DNA of 64,000 nt from Trichoderma breve. Taxonomy: Eukaryota; Ascomycota; Sordariomycetes; Hypocreales; Hypocreaceae. The notes beneath the pieces are model-generated. The model saw only the letters and a list, made by a program, of their open reading frames with translations, was not told where the DNA came from and did no database searches. Shown here piece after piece: positions 47,036 through 58,908 of this stretch (the first letter of the stretch is position 1; every line of letters begins with the position of its first letter). The position numbers and the translations under genes were made by a program. The stretch covers positions 1,240,001 through 1,304,000 of the forward strand of contig NC_079236.1 in the NCBI RefSeq assembly GCF_028502605.1, in the 5' to 3' direction.

Positions 47036-47067
<32 letters not shown>
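47036..47067 (+). repeat. Poly-G homopolymer, 32 nt
   Basis: Thirty-two consecutive G on the plus strand, preceded by ACCGT and followed by AAGATATAG. The length may be an assembly or sequencing estimate. Confidence 0.85.
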
Positions 47068-47068
<1 letters not shown>

Positions 47069-47631
47069 AGATATAGAGTGATGATGGTGTTATTTTGGTC
47101 AGGAAACAGCTGTGAATGACAAAGGAGTTGTCCTGTATTGGTCACCTACATGTATCCTGACTGCATGTGTAGGCATGGTATTGATAGTATAGGCAGGGCA
47201 TGGGGCATGGGGCATGGGCTGTTGGTGGTGACACTGGATTCTATCAACTCCCAGATGACCTACTTTTGCTCTCTGTGCTTCTGTAGGATGAGGGCGTGGC
47301 TGTGGTTCTGGCGCTGACACGTATTGGCATGTAAGTGAACGGTTTGATGCAGCATTGGCACCATGTGGTTGGACATGTCTGTGCTAAAGAGTCACGCGGG
47401 AGTGAAAAAAAAGAAGAGCATTACATAGGTGAACAAAACGGCCGTGAATTGGAGATTGACCCGCTGTTGACGCGGAAGATAGCGGTGCAACAGCTGGTTA
47501 CCTAGTGCTAGCATTAGTTGTTTCATGTCATTGAATCCGGGCAGTTGAGCAAACATCGAATCACGGGCACACAGTACGTAAGAAGATAGATGCCGAGCTG
47601 GGCTGAGGAGAGACAAAGGACTGGAGACATG

Positions 47632-47648
47632 GAGAGAGAGAGAGAGAG
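47632..47648 (+). repeat. (GA)n microsatellite
   Basis: Eight GA units in a wider A/G-rich stretch. No gene context. Confidence 0.8.
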
Positions 47649-48612
47649 TGGGTGGAGAGATTGAGCGTGAGAGAAACATGCAACCAAATGATTCGAAGAC
47701 CGAGAAGTAAAAGAGACCTGGAAAGGCTGAGAGGCTGAGATGAGGATGATTCCTAGCTGGCCTGAAGCTAGCTGAAGAGCTCTCACGCTCACTCGGTGAC
47801 TCTATCTCCGGGTTCCCCCCTGTAAGTCTTTACATGATGTGTGCTAGCTGTAGAGGCTGCCACTGCTTTATACGTACAAGACGGGGATATGGAATCCCGT
47901 CCAGAAATCTGTCAAATCCTTCCAACCTGCATCGCTCTCGTTATCGCTCCGTGCCATGCCATGCTAGTCTATGCCATTACGTGCATTTTGCCGCGTGGAA
48001 GGTGAGGAATCCCAACCCAACAGTGCGCCTTACCAAGATCTCACACGCATTGCCGCTGCGATTGGCCGGCGCTGAAAAGCGCTGAATTTGGTCTGTGTGG
48101 CTCAGCACCAGCAGCCAGGCAAGGGGGGCGACAAATTGCTTGGGGGTCAAAAGACGCCTGTGGACGCCTGTGGCTCCGGCTAGCGGGCTATGGCCTGCTG
48201 TAATGGGCTGAAGAGGGCGCTAAGGCGTGCAACCCGCAGGCTATGCCGAGCCGGGCCTGGTGGCGGGAAACAGCACAGCGCTTGTGCTTGTGCTTTTGTC
48301 GCAGTTGAGCGAGTCGGTCAGAAGCCGCCACTCTGTTTTGTCTGCACGGTCTGTTCACCTGCAAGCTTCAATCCGATTCACCAACCGGCGCTGCCACAAG
48401 GCATTTTTTCCCAATTCCTCTGTGTTCTTCTACTCTACTCTACGCCCATACATAAAACCTCGAGCCTCTGCCCTGACTCAGCGCCTCTCTTCCGATGCTC
48501 GACATGGTCGCGCGATTCCTGTGACTGCGGCGGTCCTTGAAACCCGAGTCATCTTGCAGCCTGCAGGCGTGCCCTATTTCGGCGCCAATCACGACCCTTT
48601 TCCCGTGCACTC

Positions 48613-48619
48613 TATAAAA
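48613..48619 (+). promoter_or_regulatory. TATA box of the multikinase gene
   Basis: TATAAAA lies about 89 bp before the ATG at 48702, followed by a GA-rich leader (48644-48670). Confidence 0.45.
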
Positions 48620-48701
48620 CATTTTGCATACCTACTTTGAGTGAAAGAAGAAAGAGAGAGAAGAAGAAGAAAGACCTGGATCAAGACCAGGACATCACAG
48701 C

Positions 48702-50005
48702 CATGGGAGGAAAAAAGAGAATTCCCACTCCGGACCAGCTCCGCGACTACAACTACGCCGTTGCCGGACAGTGAGTGATCCCGCGCCTTTGTCTGTGATG
48801 CGTGCGCGCAAGGAGGAAGAGACAGAGAAAGCAGAAGAAAAGACTTGTCTCATACCATCGTGATCGTGTGTGCTAACTCATCCCTCTTGCGCAACAACAG
48901 TGCGGGCACCTTGTGCGACGCCGACGGCGAGCTCTTCATCAAGCCGTGCACGCAGACCGAGATCGACTTCTACCAAGCCGTCGAGACCCAAGGCTATCGC
49001 GACTTTGCCGACATCATGCCCCTCTTCATGGGCGAGCTGCGATTAAGCAACCCCGAAGAGGTGCCCCTTGACGATGGGCTCATGGGAGTCATCGCGGGTA
49101 ACGGCGACCTCAAGACCACCAAAGAGCAGATTGCCGCGACAATCGCAGAGCACGTCGCAAAGGTCGCCCCTGACGCCACCTCAGACCAGACCACATGGGT
49201 TCCTACACAGGGCAAGAAGATCAAGACGGACAAGTCGGTGGTGCTGGAAAACGCCTCCTTTGGCTACAAAAAGGCAAACATTCTCGACGTTAAACTTGGC
49301 GTCCGGCTGTGGGCCGATGATGCCCCTGCCGAGAAGAAGAAGCGCTTTGACACAATCTCGTCGCAGACGACGCACGGAAAGCTGGGCTTCCGCATTTCCG
49401 GCATGCGAGTGTATCAAGGCTCAGAGGACGAGTCCACGTGGGACGACGAAGGCTACACAATCTACGACAAGGATTTTGGGCGGCTGACGGTCAACGACGA
49501 CAACGTTGTCGACTCCTTTCGGAAATTTGTCTTCAACAAGGCTGCTGGCGTCGACCAAGAGTTGGGCAGAGCCGTGTGTTCCGCCTTTGTGCGAGATTTG
49601 CAGCGCATCGAGCAGGTCTTGGCCAGTCACGAGACCCGCATGTACTCGTCGTCTCTCCTCTTCATCTTCGAGGGCGACGGCGATGCGCTCGCCTCTGCGA
49701 TTGAAAAGAACAACGAAATCATGGAGCGTGATTCGGCCGAGTCATATACCTGCCCACCGGTCGAGCGCGCAGGCATGAGGTTAGACAACCGGATGGACAG
49801 CGGCATCGTCTTGGAGGATGAGGACGACTTTGAAGATGTGGATGAGGACGAGGACGACCTCCAGCTGCCCCAAATCTACACTCTAAAACTCATCGACTTT
49901 GCGCACGCAAACTTTACCCCTGGCCATGGGCCCGACGAGAACACCCTTACTGGAGTCAGAAGTCTTTTGCGGATTTTCAAAGAGCTGGCTGGCGAAGATG
50001 ACTAG
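48702..50005 (+). CDS. Inositol polyphosphate multikinase (Arg82/Ipk2 family)
   Basis: Phosphorylates IP3/IP4 toward IP5, feeding inositol pyrophosphate signalling and nuclear gene control. Exon 1 is about 48702-48770 and exon 2 is 48901-50005; about 390 aa. Splicing creates the conserved A-V-A-G-H-A-G-T-L-C-D-A-D-G-E-L-F-I-K-P. The signature is I-L-D-V-K-L-G-V-R-L-W (family P-x-x-x-D-x-K-x-G), followed by S-S-L-L-F-I-F-E-G-D and L-K-L-I-D-F-A-H-A. All kinase motifs are present. An acidic insert, E-D-E-D-D-F-E-D-V-D-E-D-E-D-D, precedes the last motif. The frame through the A-rich stretch just after the start codon should be confirmed. The 130-nt intron has a clear TGCTAAC branch site. Confidence 0.88.
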
Positions 50006-51030
50006 ACTCATGCACGATGGCATGGCTTTCTTTTATTGGTCGCTTTCCCCATGTCTGTACCTGTATATACAACAAGACCGCACTCCATTGGCATGATGGG
50101 AGTGGCTACTGGCGTTGTGGGAATTTGATGGCTTCCTCTTGCAAAGAAGAAAAAAAAAGGATGGGCAATATTTATACCTTTTGGAAGGAGAATCTTTCCT
50201 GATACCCCAGAGAAGTCTAAATGACGAGGAAGGGAAAAAAACACAGAGAGACAATACCCAAAACTAGGTGTTTGTGGTGTTACGTTGGTTTGGACAAAAC
50301 TTTGAAAGGTAGAGCTCGGCTCCGCATGGAGATGGGATGGGAGGAGATTATGTGTTTTTTTACTGCCTATAATGACGATATGACGGCTTAGGCGCAACGG
50401 AGGTTTTTGCTTTCCTTGTCTCTTTATTACTTTTACGTTGAATTTTTCATCTGCTGGTGTTTAGGGGGTTGGGGTGAGGATGAGATGCGGTTTATATGCA
50501 TGGAATGGATTATACATGAAGTCATTTAGAAAATAGTGTCATCTATCTAGGTACAGACAATATACAGCGATAGAAGCTCTCACAATTTCTCTCTTATTTT
50601 CTCTCACATGTTGCTCTTCCTATTCAACTCTACATTTGGCTTCAGGTTGCCTCATCACTCATACAGAAAGAGTTATATATATGCCTAACGATCACATTTG
50701 ATGCAAGATCTGGGCACCAACGCAGCCCAGCTGGAATCTAATTCTTAGCGCCATGCTGGAAGACGTCAGCGGGCCGCTGGCTCTCCAATTAATGGGCGAT
50801 TCACAATCATGTTAGCAGATACCTTTCACTGTATGGCATTTTAGCTACCCGAGGCTGTATCTTTTACCTCAAAGCTAGGGCCCCACACGTCGCACTGGTT
50901 CCCGCTTTGCGCTTGTCGGTACGTATCGGCAGTATCGATTTCGAGCTTCGAGCTTCGGCTTCAAGCTCCAGCAAAAGTTGCGACACTCCGCCATCAGCCT
51001 TGCTCTTTTTTCTTCTTTATGTAGGCGGCC
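50006..51030. other. Intergenic region
   Basis: Between the multikinase and clp1. No gene; the 3' part is the clp1 promoter. Confidence 0.45.
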
Positions 51031-52618
51031 ATGTCCATTCCCGGCCTTGGGCAAATCCCGGTACAAGTGCGTCACTCTTTGCTGAATCTCTAAACTGTTG
51101 AATTGTTTGTTGGTTTGACTGCGATCAGCTCTACTGACATTCTCGACTCTCTTCCTCTCTCCAGGCGGCCGTTTCCTCGACACGAACCATTTCCCTTCGC
51201 CCGGCTTGGGAATGGCGATTCCAAGTGCCCCCGGGCAGCTCCCTTACTCTTAAGATCCTCTCGGGGACAGCCGAAAAGGACGGCGTCGAATTGCCGCTGC
51301 GCAATGCCTACACCTTCTCCGGCATCAAGTCCAAGATCCTGACATGGCACGGCTGCGAGCTGGAGATTGACGGGCGGTGCGACAATGACTCTATCGCCGA
51401 ATACTCGAATCCGGCTGCGAACCCGGCGACTTCGCACGTAAACCTCCACGCGCGGCTCAACGACATGCGCGTGGACGCCTCCAGACAGCGCCGCGAGGGG
51501 CCTAGGGTGCTGGTGGTTGGGCCGCCTAGCTCGGGCAAGACGACGCTGGCTAAGACGCTGACGAGCTATGCGACGCGCCAGGGATACCAGGTTATTACGG
51601 TCAATGCGAATCCCAAGGAGGGCATGCTGAGTCTGCCTGGGACGTTGAGCGCCAGCGTGTTTGCGACTGTCATGGACCCTGAGGCTGTGGATGGTTGGGG
51701 CTCGACGCCGACGAGCGGACCGAGCACGATACCTGTCAAGTTGCCGATGGTGTTTAACTATGGAAGAGAATCTGCGGAGGATGATGAGGATCTTTATCGT
51801 GAGCTTATCGCGAGGCTGGCTGGAGCGGTTAGCAGCCGGTTGAGTGAGGACGACGAGGTCAAGGGGTCGGGAGTGATTGTGGATGGGATCGGAATTAGCG
51901 AAGACGGTCAGATTGGGCTAGAGCTGGTGGCACATATTGTTGATGAGTTTTCGGGTAAGTCAGTCCAGTTCAAAGCTAATGAGTTCATTGTATCTGTAAT
52001 CACGAGACGGCTAATATCTTGCGTGTAGTCAACATTGTGGTGGTGGTTGGGTCGCCCAAAATCCACACTCAACTTTCGAGCCGGTTTGCAACGGAAAAGA
52101 CAAGTCTTGGGGAGACGATACAGGTGGTTTCCATTGACAAATCCGATGGAGTAGTGGAGAGGGACGAATCGTTTCTGGAACAGTCGCGCGAGGCTGTGAT
52201 TAAAGAATACTTTTTTGGAGACGCAAAGAGGACGTTGAGCCCACAGATTCAACAGGTCGACTTTGATAGTCTGGTCATTTACAAGCTGGCAGACTGTAAG
52301 TCAACCCGCTTTCTCACTATTCGTTACACAGGCCATTGACAGTTTGCATCTACAGATTCACCTGATGAAAAGCACAGCTTGGTCACGGAAGAGCCCTCGT
52401 CTCTCATGCAGCACTGGACCTTTGCAGTTATGAACGCCTCTGTGCGTGATAGCCCGGACGTGGTTCGCGCAGCCAACGTGATGGGCTTTGTGTATGTGGC
52501 GGACGTAGACGAGGATAGGCGGAAGATTAAGATTTTGGCACCGGTGAGCGGGAGACTGGGAGATAGACCGCTAGTATGGGGCAAGTGGCCAGAGCCGTAC
52601 ATCAACTTGTTGGGATAG
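51031..52618 (+). CDS. clp1: mRNA cleavage and polyadenylation factor Clp1
   Basis: A subunit of cleavage factor IA that binds Pcf11 in mRNA 3'-end formation. Exons 51031-51066, 51165-51954, 52029-52295 and 52356-52618 give 451 aa, the normal length. The tiny first exon encodes MSIPGLGQIPVQ, a typical fungal Clp1 start; the donor GTGCGT was preferred to GTACAA six bases earlier, and both keep the frame. The N-terminal beta domain has W-E-W-R-F-Q-V-P. The P-loop is V-V-G-P-P-S-S-G-K-T-T near 125. The central kinase-like domain has D-P-E-A-V-D-G-W-G and I-V-D-G-I-G-I. The C-terminal domain ends W-P-E-P-Y-I-N-L-L-G. Fungal Clp1 binds ATP but usually lacks kinase activity. Confidence 0.92.
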
Positions 52619-55083
52619 AAATGTCTTGGAGAAAGCAAGTCAAAAGTTTTGTCATGAATATTGCGTGCACGATGGTGTGACATGGACTTGGTGTGATGTT
52701 TAACACTTGTTGACAGGTGACTGACGGACTCGAGGCTTGTGTTGCCTAAGGAATTCGTTTTATGCGAGGGATGAAAGTACGACGTTCTATCTCGATTGCA
52801 AGACCAGCACGATGGTGTTTGGTTGGCTGCGCCTTCGTACTCGGAGCACTTTATGCTGTCTGATGTATCAGGTGGCATTGCCAAGGTACACCATATGCAG
52901 CAACGACATCACATGGTGCAGTTTTATCCGAACAGAAGCGAACAAGAAGAGGCATTTCAACAAAAAGACCAACGCAAGGGAAGAGGGGGCAAGGGGGAGG
53001 CTTAGCATCGGTTTTGCGATTTAGAAGTTGGCTCTCTACTAAATGATACGGTGAACACGCGTCGAGCCAAGAAACACCAGCCAAGAAGACTGGAGGAGAA
53101 GAGCCAAGAATCTATGAGGAGAGAGAGCATGGGTGAAGTGCTCCGGCTGTGCCCGGGTTGGTTATGCTTAATCAATTAGTGGCTTGGTCTGTGGCGGAAA
53201 GCTGATGATTGTGAAGCTTTTCATCGTTTTGCGTTGCTTTGGCACAGTGCTGCTTTCTGATGCGATGGAGTTACATGGACTTATACATCACGGCCGAGGA
53301 AGCGAGAAGGTTTCGCTTTTGTCTGACTGTACGTACAGTATTGGTGTGGCTCAATCCGTCTTCCGGGGCCGATGCTGTCGAAATTGCGTATTACTTGAGT
53401 CTGCCCAGCACTATTCAATGGCCGGACTAACACGGAACGAGACAAAGGTGTGGATGAGACGTCGAGCACGTGTACCGCCACTTTTGGGCAGCGGAAGTGC
53501 GGGCGCGGGATACGTAAGATTGACGGGGTTTTTGAGGTAGTGGGAATGGTGTGTCTGCCAAGAGAATTGGCGTTTGGATAGAGGCAAGTGGTTTCTTTTT
53601 TCTGGAGACATTGAGGTGCGGGGTTTTGATATGAAGATGATGAGGATTGTGGTGATGCTGGAGATGGGCTTGGGATGTGGTGGTTTGATGAGCTACCCTG
53701 GATGATGATATTGAAATTGGGAGGCTCGAGATGGGGGATCTCAGAGGAAGCAAAATAGAAATAGAAACGGACCTCGGCCGAAAGTAACCCAAAACACAAT
53801 CTATGACGGTTTCTGGACTGGAACAAGATGTCTAAGCACCCACTATGGCAACATGGTTATATACAGCCAGATGCCACTATACGACGCCGTGCAGCCACTG
53901 ACACGCTCCACATTGATGCTATCCTCTGCTGTAATCCCCCTCCGGGCCCATATCACCGGGGGGCGGGGCATATGAAGCTGCCGTTCGATTGGTCTGGGGC
54001 CGTGGTCACGGAGTCGCTAGTTTGAGGGCAGATCCCGGCAAAAGGTTTGTTTCTTTGCAGTGACATGACATGATTGCTGGCGTATTGGGCGTGTGTTGGT
54101 TTGATTGATTGCCGCTGTGCCGTGGGGTGCAGCAGCACGTGCCCCGATGGGATAGTATTTGGAAAAGCTGAGGGGGGATGGGATGGGAAAAGTCAATCGA
54201 TTCTGCTGTGGTTGGTTGATGTTGATGTTGATGATATTGAGATTGATGTAGAAGAGCTGTATTATTGGATGGATATACGGAATATGTACATAATTGCTGC
54301 TCTTGTGTTATCAAGTCACATGCTGTCCTATTATCGATAGATGGATAAGCGGCAATCAGCAGTGACGAAGATGAAGTTCTCTCCAAAAAACAAAAAAGCA
54401 AACTTCCCTCACCATGAACTCAATCTCGCATCATCCCTCACATAGTGTCTCTTGGCACATCACACACAAGCAGCAATTGCGAAACTAGCTCCAAGCTGCA
54501 GGGTGGGCTGCGGCTTTGTCTCCAAGCGGAAATCGGGTCTCTCATCTCTTCTCCCCCCCCCCTCCACACCTTGCATATCGTCTTTCTATCTATCCGCCGC
54601 CTCCGTTTGATAACAGCGTGCTGTTTGCCCAGCCCGCCTGTGATTTGTTGGCTTGGTTGATCGGCCGGCCAGGTGCTTTGGGCCAAGATACAAGCTCCAT
54701 CATTATAAAGCCGAGTGGGAAGCTACACTCTTGTCTCCGGGATGCTTGCTTCCCCTTCTTCTTCTACCCTTTGCCTTTCCCAGGCTTCACTTCGCCTCTT
54801 TTTTTGTCTTGTATTAAACAAGGTTGTATCTTATAGCTACCTGTATAGTTAGCCAGACGGATCTTGAAGGAACTTGAATTTTTTTTTCTCTTCCCTTCTA
54901 TCCCTCTTCTTTTGCTTCATCTCTGCCCCTCTCGTTCGTCTCTGCCCCTCCAAACCCCCACCACCAGAAAAAGGGCAAGGAGGAACAGCCGTTTGACTTT
55001 TACCCCAAACAAATTCTATATATATAAATAAAAAAGACCTCGTGTCTTGTCCCGGCTGGAAACAGCTTCTCGATACCCGTTCG
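52619..55083. other. Long intergenic region, promoter of the ENA ATPase
   Basis: 2.46 kb without a supported gene; frames such as 53281-53826 (minus) and 53184-53540 have no domain pattern. The last 400 bp are C/T-rich, and an AT stretch (55017-55030, TATATATATAAATA) sits only about 55 bp before the ATG. A long regulatory region fits a salt- and pH-controlled transporter. Confidence 0.45.
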
Positions 55084-58000
55084 ATGGGAGAGACCGTTAT
55101 TGTCGTCACGAATGGTGCACAAGACGCCAACGCCTCGTCGGACTCGTCGACCCTCTCCAGCAGCCAGGACGACCAGCCTCCTATAGCGGAACCCCCCGAC
55201 ATATTAGCTATAGAGAAGCCGCATTGTCCTCACACCCTTTCAGCCCGGCGAGTTGCTGAGCTCCTCCAAACCGACGCCGAAGATGGACTAAGTGTCGAGG
55301 AGGCTGCCGCCCGCTTGGCTCGGGACGGCCCCAACACTATCAAGGGAGCAAAGGGCATCTCCATCTGGGAGATCTTTCTCCAACAGGTTGCCAATGCCTT
55401 GACTGCCGTGCTCATCGCCGTAATGGCGCTGTCCTTTGCCATTCACGACTTTGTCGAAGGTGGCGTGGTCCTGGCCGTCATTCTCCTCAATATCATCGTG
55501 GGGTATGTTGCAAAATGAAACTGACGCAGAAAGGAAGAGACCAAGCCTACTGCTATAGCCATTATTTCTTTTCTTTCTCTTTCTTTTTTTTTACTTCTCT
55601 CTTAAAGGGAATCATTTACATGCTTCCCACTACTTTTCATGTCTTGCTCACACGTTATGAAACAAAATTACAGGTTGATCCAGGACTACCGCGCTGAGCA
55701 GACAATCCAGTCGCTCTACGCCTTGTCTACTCCCAAATGCAAAGTCATCCGGAATGGGTTCAACGATACCGTCAAGGCAGAAACCCTAGTCAAGGGTGAC
55801 CTGGTCTGGCTCTCCACTGGAGACGTAGTTCCCGCCGATTTACGTCTTGTTCAAGGCATCAACCTCGCAACGGACGAATCTCACCTTACGGGTGAATCTG
55901 TAGCCATCAGCAAGAAGCCAGATGTCATCTTCAACGACCCCGATCTCCCCATGGGTGATCGCACAAACTTGGTCTACACTGGAAGCTCTGTGACTCGAGG
56001 CCGAGCGACTGGCATTGTAATATCCACCGGCATGAAGACCGAGGTCGGCCAGATTGCCGAACTGCTGCGTCAAAAGAAGAAGCAGAACACTGGCTCTGGC
56101 CCCGTCAGCAGGTTCCTCATCAACTGCTATCAGACTAGCAGGAACATTCTTGGCCTAGAAGGGACGCCTCTGCAAGTCACTCTCAGCAAGTTTGCTCTCC
56201 TGCTATTCGCTTTGGCCATACTACTAGCCGTCATTGTCTTCTCTGTTAGTAGGTGGGACATTGACGACAATGTTCTGCTGTACGGCATTTGCGTTGGCGT
56301 CGCCGTTATTCCGGAGTCCCTCCTTGCCGTACTTACCGTCACTATGGCTGTCGCTACCAAGGCAATGGTTAAGGGTCATGTAATCGTTCGCCAGATGCCG
56401 TCTCTCGAGGCCGTTGGCGGAGTGACCAACATTTGCTCCGACAAGACCGGCACCCTCACCCAGGGACGCATGATTGCCCGCAAAGTGTGGCTTCGAGGCG
56501 GCCTCGTTGGGCTTATCGAAGGCACCTCCAACCCCTATGATCCGAGCAGCGGCACCGTGTCGTGGTCCGGATCACTCGTAGGAACTTGCTTCAACGCCTT
56601 TCTCGACACTCTCGTCCTATGCAACAACTCCACCGTTAGCGACGGCAAGAAGGAGCTTGAGACTGACTCCAGTAGTGTCACAACGGCCTTTGGGTCAGAT
56701 GAATGGAAGGCAGTGGGGGAGCCTACGGAGATAGCTCTCAAAGTCTTTGCTCTGCGCTTTGGGAAGAATAAGACTGCCGGCGATGAACTCGTCGCAGAGC
56801 ACCCCTTTGACTCGTCGTGCAAACTCATGAGTGTTGTCTATGGTAGAGACATCGATGCCAAGTCCCAAGTGTATACCAAAGGTGCCGTTGAGGTAATTGT
56901 GCCGAAGCTCGACGAATCTGAAGAGCTGAAGCAGACGATCCACGCCATGGCGGAGGAGCTCGCTGCTGAAGGCCTCAGAGTGCTCTGCATTGCTAACAGA
57001 ACCCTGGACCGGGAGAAGGAAGACGCCCACGACCGTGCCCAGGTCGAGAGTGGCCTTCACTTCCTGGGACTTGCTGGTCTGTATGATCCTCCTCGTCCGG
57101 AGACGGCCGGTGCAGTGTCGCAATGTCGTCAGGCCGGTGTTGCCGTGCACATGGTGACGGGCGACCACATCAAGACGGCGACAGCGATTGCATACGAAGT
57201 TGGCATCTTGTCGCATGACGTACCCTTGTCCCCGAAAACTGTCATGTCGGCGATCGATTTTGGTAATCTCACAGACGACCAGATCGATGCCATGGATACC
57301 CTTCCGCTTGTCATTGCCAGATGCAGCCCCCTGACCAAGGTCAGGGTCATCAAGGCATTGCATCGCCGAAAGGCGTTTTGCATCATGACTGGTGACGGCG
57401 TCAACGATTCGCCAGCGCTGAAACAGGCCGACGTGGGCATAGCCATGGGCGATAGGGGAAGCGATGTGGCCAAGGAAGCGTCGGACATGGTGCTGACGGA
57501 TGACAACTTTGCATCCATCGTGACAGGCATCAAGGAAGGACGCCGGCTTGCAGACAATATCCAAAAGGTAGGCTTGTTGGCCCTCCCCCAAGCCACAAAT
57601 ACTTGTACAAAGATGATTGGGCTAACGCGTATATGTTTGTAGTTCCTTTTGCATCTCCTCACTTCCAACTTGGCCCAGGTCATCCTTCTATTGATTGGGC
57701 TGGCGTTCAAGGATGAGGACAAGATCGCTGTGTTTCCGTTGTCGCCACTCGAAATCCTATGGGCTAACCTGGTCACCTCGTCACCCCTTGCTCTTGGCTT
57801 GGGCTTGGAAGAGGCGCAGCCAGACATTCTGCAGCGTCCGCCCCGCAACTTGCGGTCGGGAGTCTTCACCTTGGATCTGATTCGGGACCAGTTCGTGTAT
57901 GGCACCTGTATGGGGTCTCTCTGCCTGGCGGCATTTATGCTGGTGGCTTATGCATCTTCTGGACAGGGCTTTCATGACCTGCCTATCGACTGCAATGAGA

Positions 58001-58413
58001 ACGGCCACGGCCATGACGGATGCGGCCTCGTGTTTCGTGCGAGAGCCGCGACGTTTGCTACTCTGAGCTTTTTGCTCCTGATTACTGCTTGGGAGGTGAA
58101 GCACTTTCATCGCAGTCTGTTCAACATGGACGAGAGGTGGAAGGGCCCCTTGTCTGTCTTTAAGACAATCTATCACAACCATTTCTTGTTCTGGTCCGTT
58201 GTTGCGGGATTCATCATTACCTTCCCCGTCATTTACATTCCTTACGTCAACAAGGTTGTGTTTAAGCACCAGGCATTAACGTGGGAGTGGGGTGTCGTGT
58301 TTGGCTGCGTGGCGGTCTACATTGTGCTCATTGAAGCCTGGAAGGCCATCAAGCGCCGCTTTAGCCTCGGCATCGACAAGCATCCCAACCAGGCAGCCAT
58401 CTCGCAGGCGTAA
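55084..58413 (+). CDS. ENA-type P-type ATPase (sodium/potassium export)
   Basis: Pumps Na+ and/or K+ out of the cell at ATP cost, important in salt and alkaline stress. Exons 55084-55502, 55674-57567 and 57643-58413 give 1027 aa. The ATG at 55084 follows a non-ATG frame opening. The cation ATPase N-terminal domain lies at about 45-115. The actuator loop has L-T-G-E-S. Transmembrane segment 4 is G-V-A-V-I-P-E-S-L-L-A-V-L-T-V-T-M-A, the ENA (type IID) version. The phosphorylation site is C-S-D-K-T-G-T-L-T, and the hinge is M-T-G-D-G-V-N-D-S-P-A-L. The last exon holds the final membrane segments (L-L-L-I-G-L-A-F and others). All catalytic motifs are intact. It converges with the GTPase-fusion gene, 495 bp away. 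Confidence 0.93.
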
Positions 58414-58908
58414 GTCTGTATGTGGCTGAGTTTACTAAGTTGTTTGAGTTCCACAAGGCATACCTGAGGGACAGACAGGGACTTTTTCATTCTTTCACTC
58501 TTTCTCGAAAACTTTTCTCAAACAGTTTGGCTACTATACTATCTATCATCAGAATGTCTACGGTATAAGGATAAGTATAAGTTATGCAGTATTAGGTTAT
58601 TCACTCGTTTGGCACAAATTGGAATCTTTTTTGGTTTTGAGTAAATTCGTCTCTCCTGTCAGATAACGCGTAATTTCATTCTAGTAAGTGATATGTGTGT
58701 CTGCTGCGTAGGCTATCTAAAAAGCAAAGTGTCGTGAACCGTATCTAATGCTTGCGTGGAACGTAAAGTTGGTATATAGTTGGGATAGTTGGTATATGTG
58801 TGAGTGAGTTTGAGCCGATGGGCTGGATGCTTGGAATGTGACAGAGATGTTTGGTGTGAGTGTGTGTGTGAGTGTAAGTGTGGTTAAGATGTTTGGATAA
58901 GGTGTTGC
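58414..58908. other. Convergent 3' intergenic region
   Basis: 495 bp between the ENA ATPase and the minus-strand fusion gene; contains a short GT repeat near 58857-58870 and no gene. Confidence 0.5.

Larger units (their letters stand above)
45047..48701. other. Divergent intergenic region
   Basis: 3.65 kb between the secreted protein gene (minus) and the multikinase gene (plus). No frame looks coding. It contains a 32-G homopolymer and a GA microsatellite (separate entries), GGGGCAT repeats near 47198-47220, and a C/T-rich stretch around 48400-48450. Confidence 0.45.

Noticed and set aside
53281..53826. 181-residue minus-strand frame between clp1 and the ENA ATPase
   Set aside because: Ser/His/Pro-rich chance frame; no motif, no conserved-looking segment.
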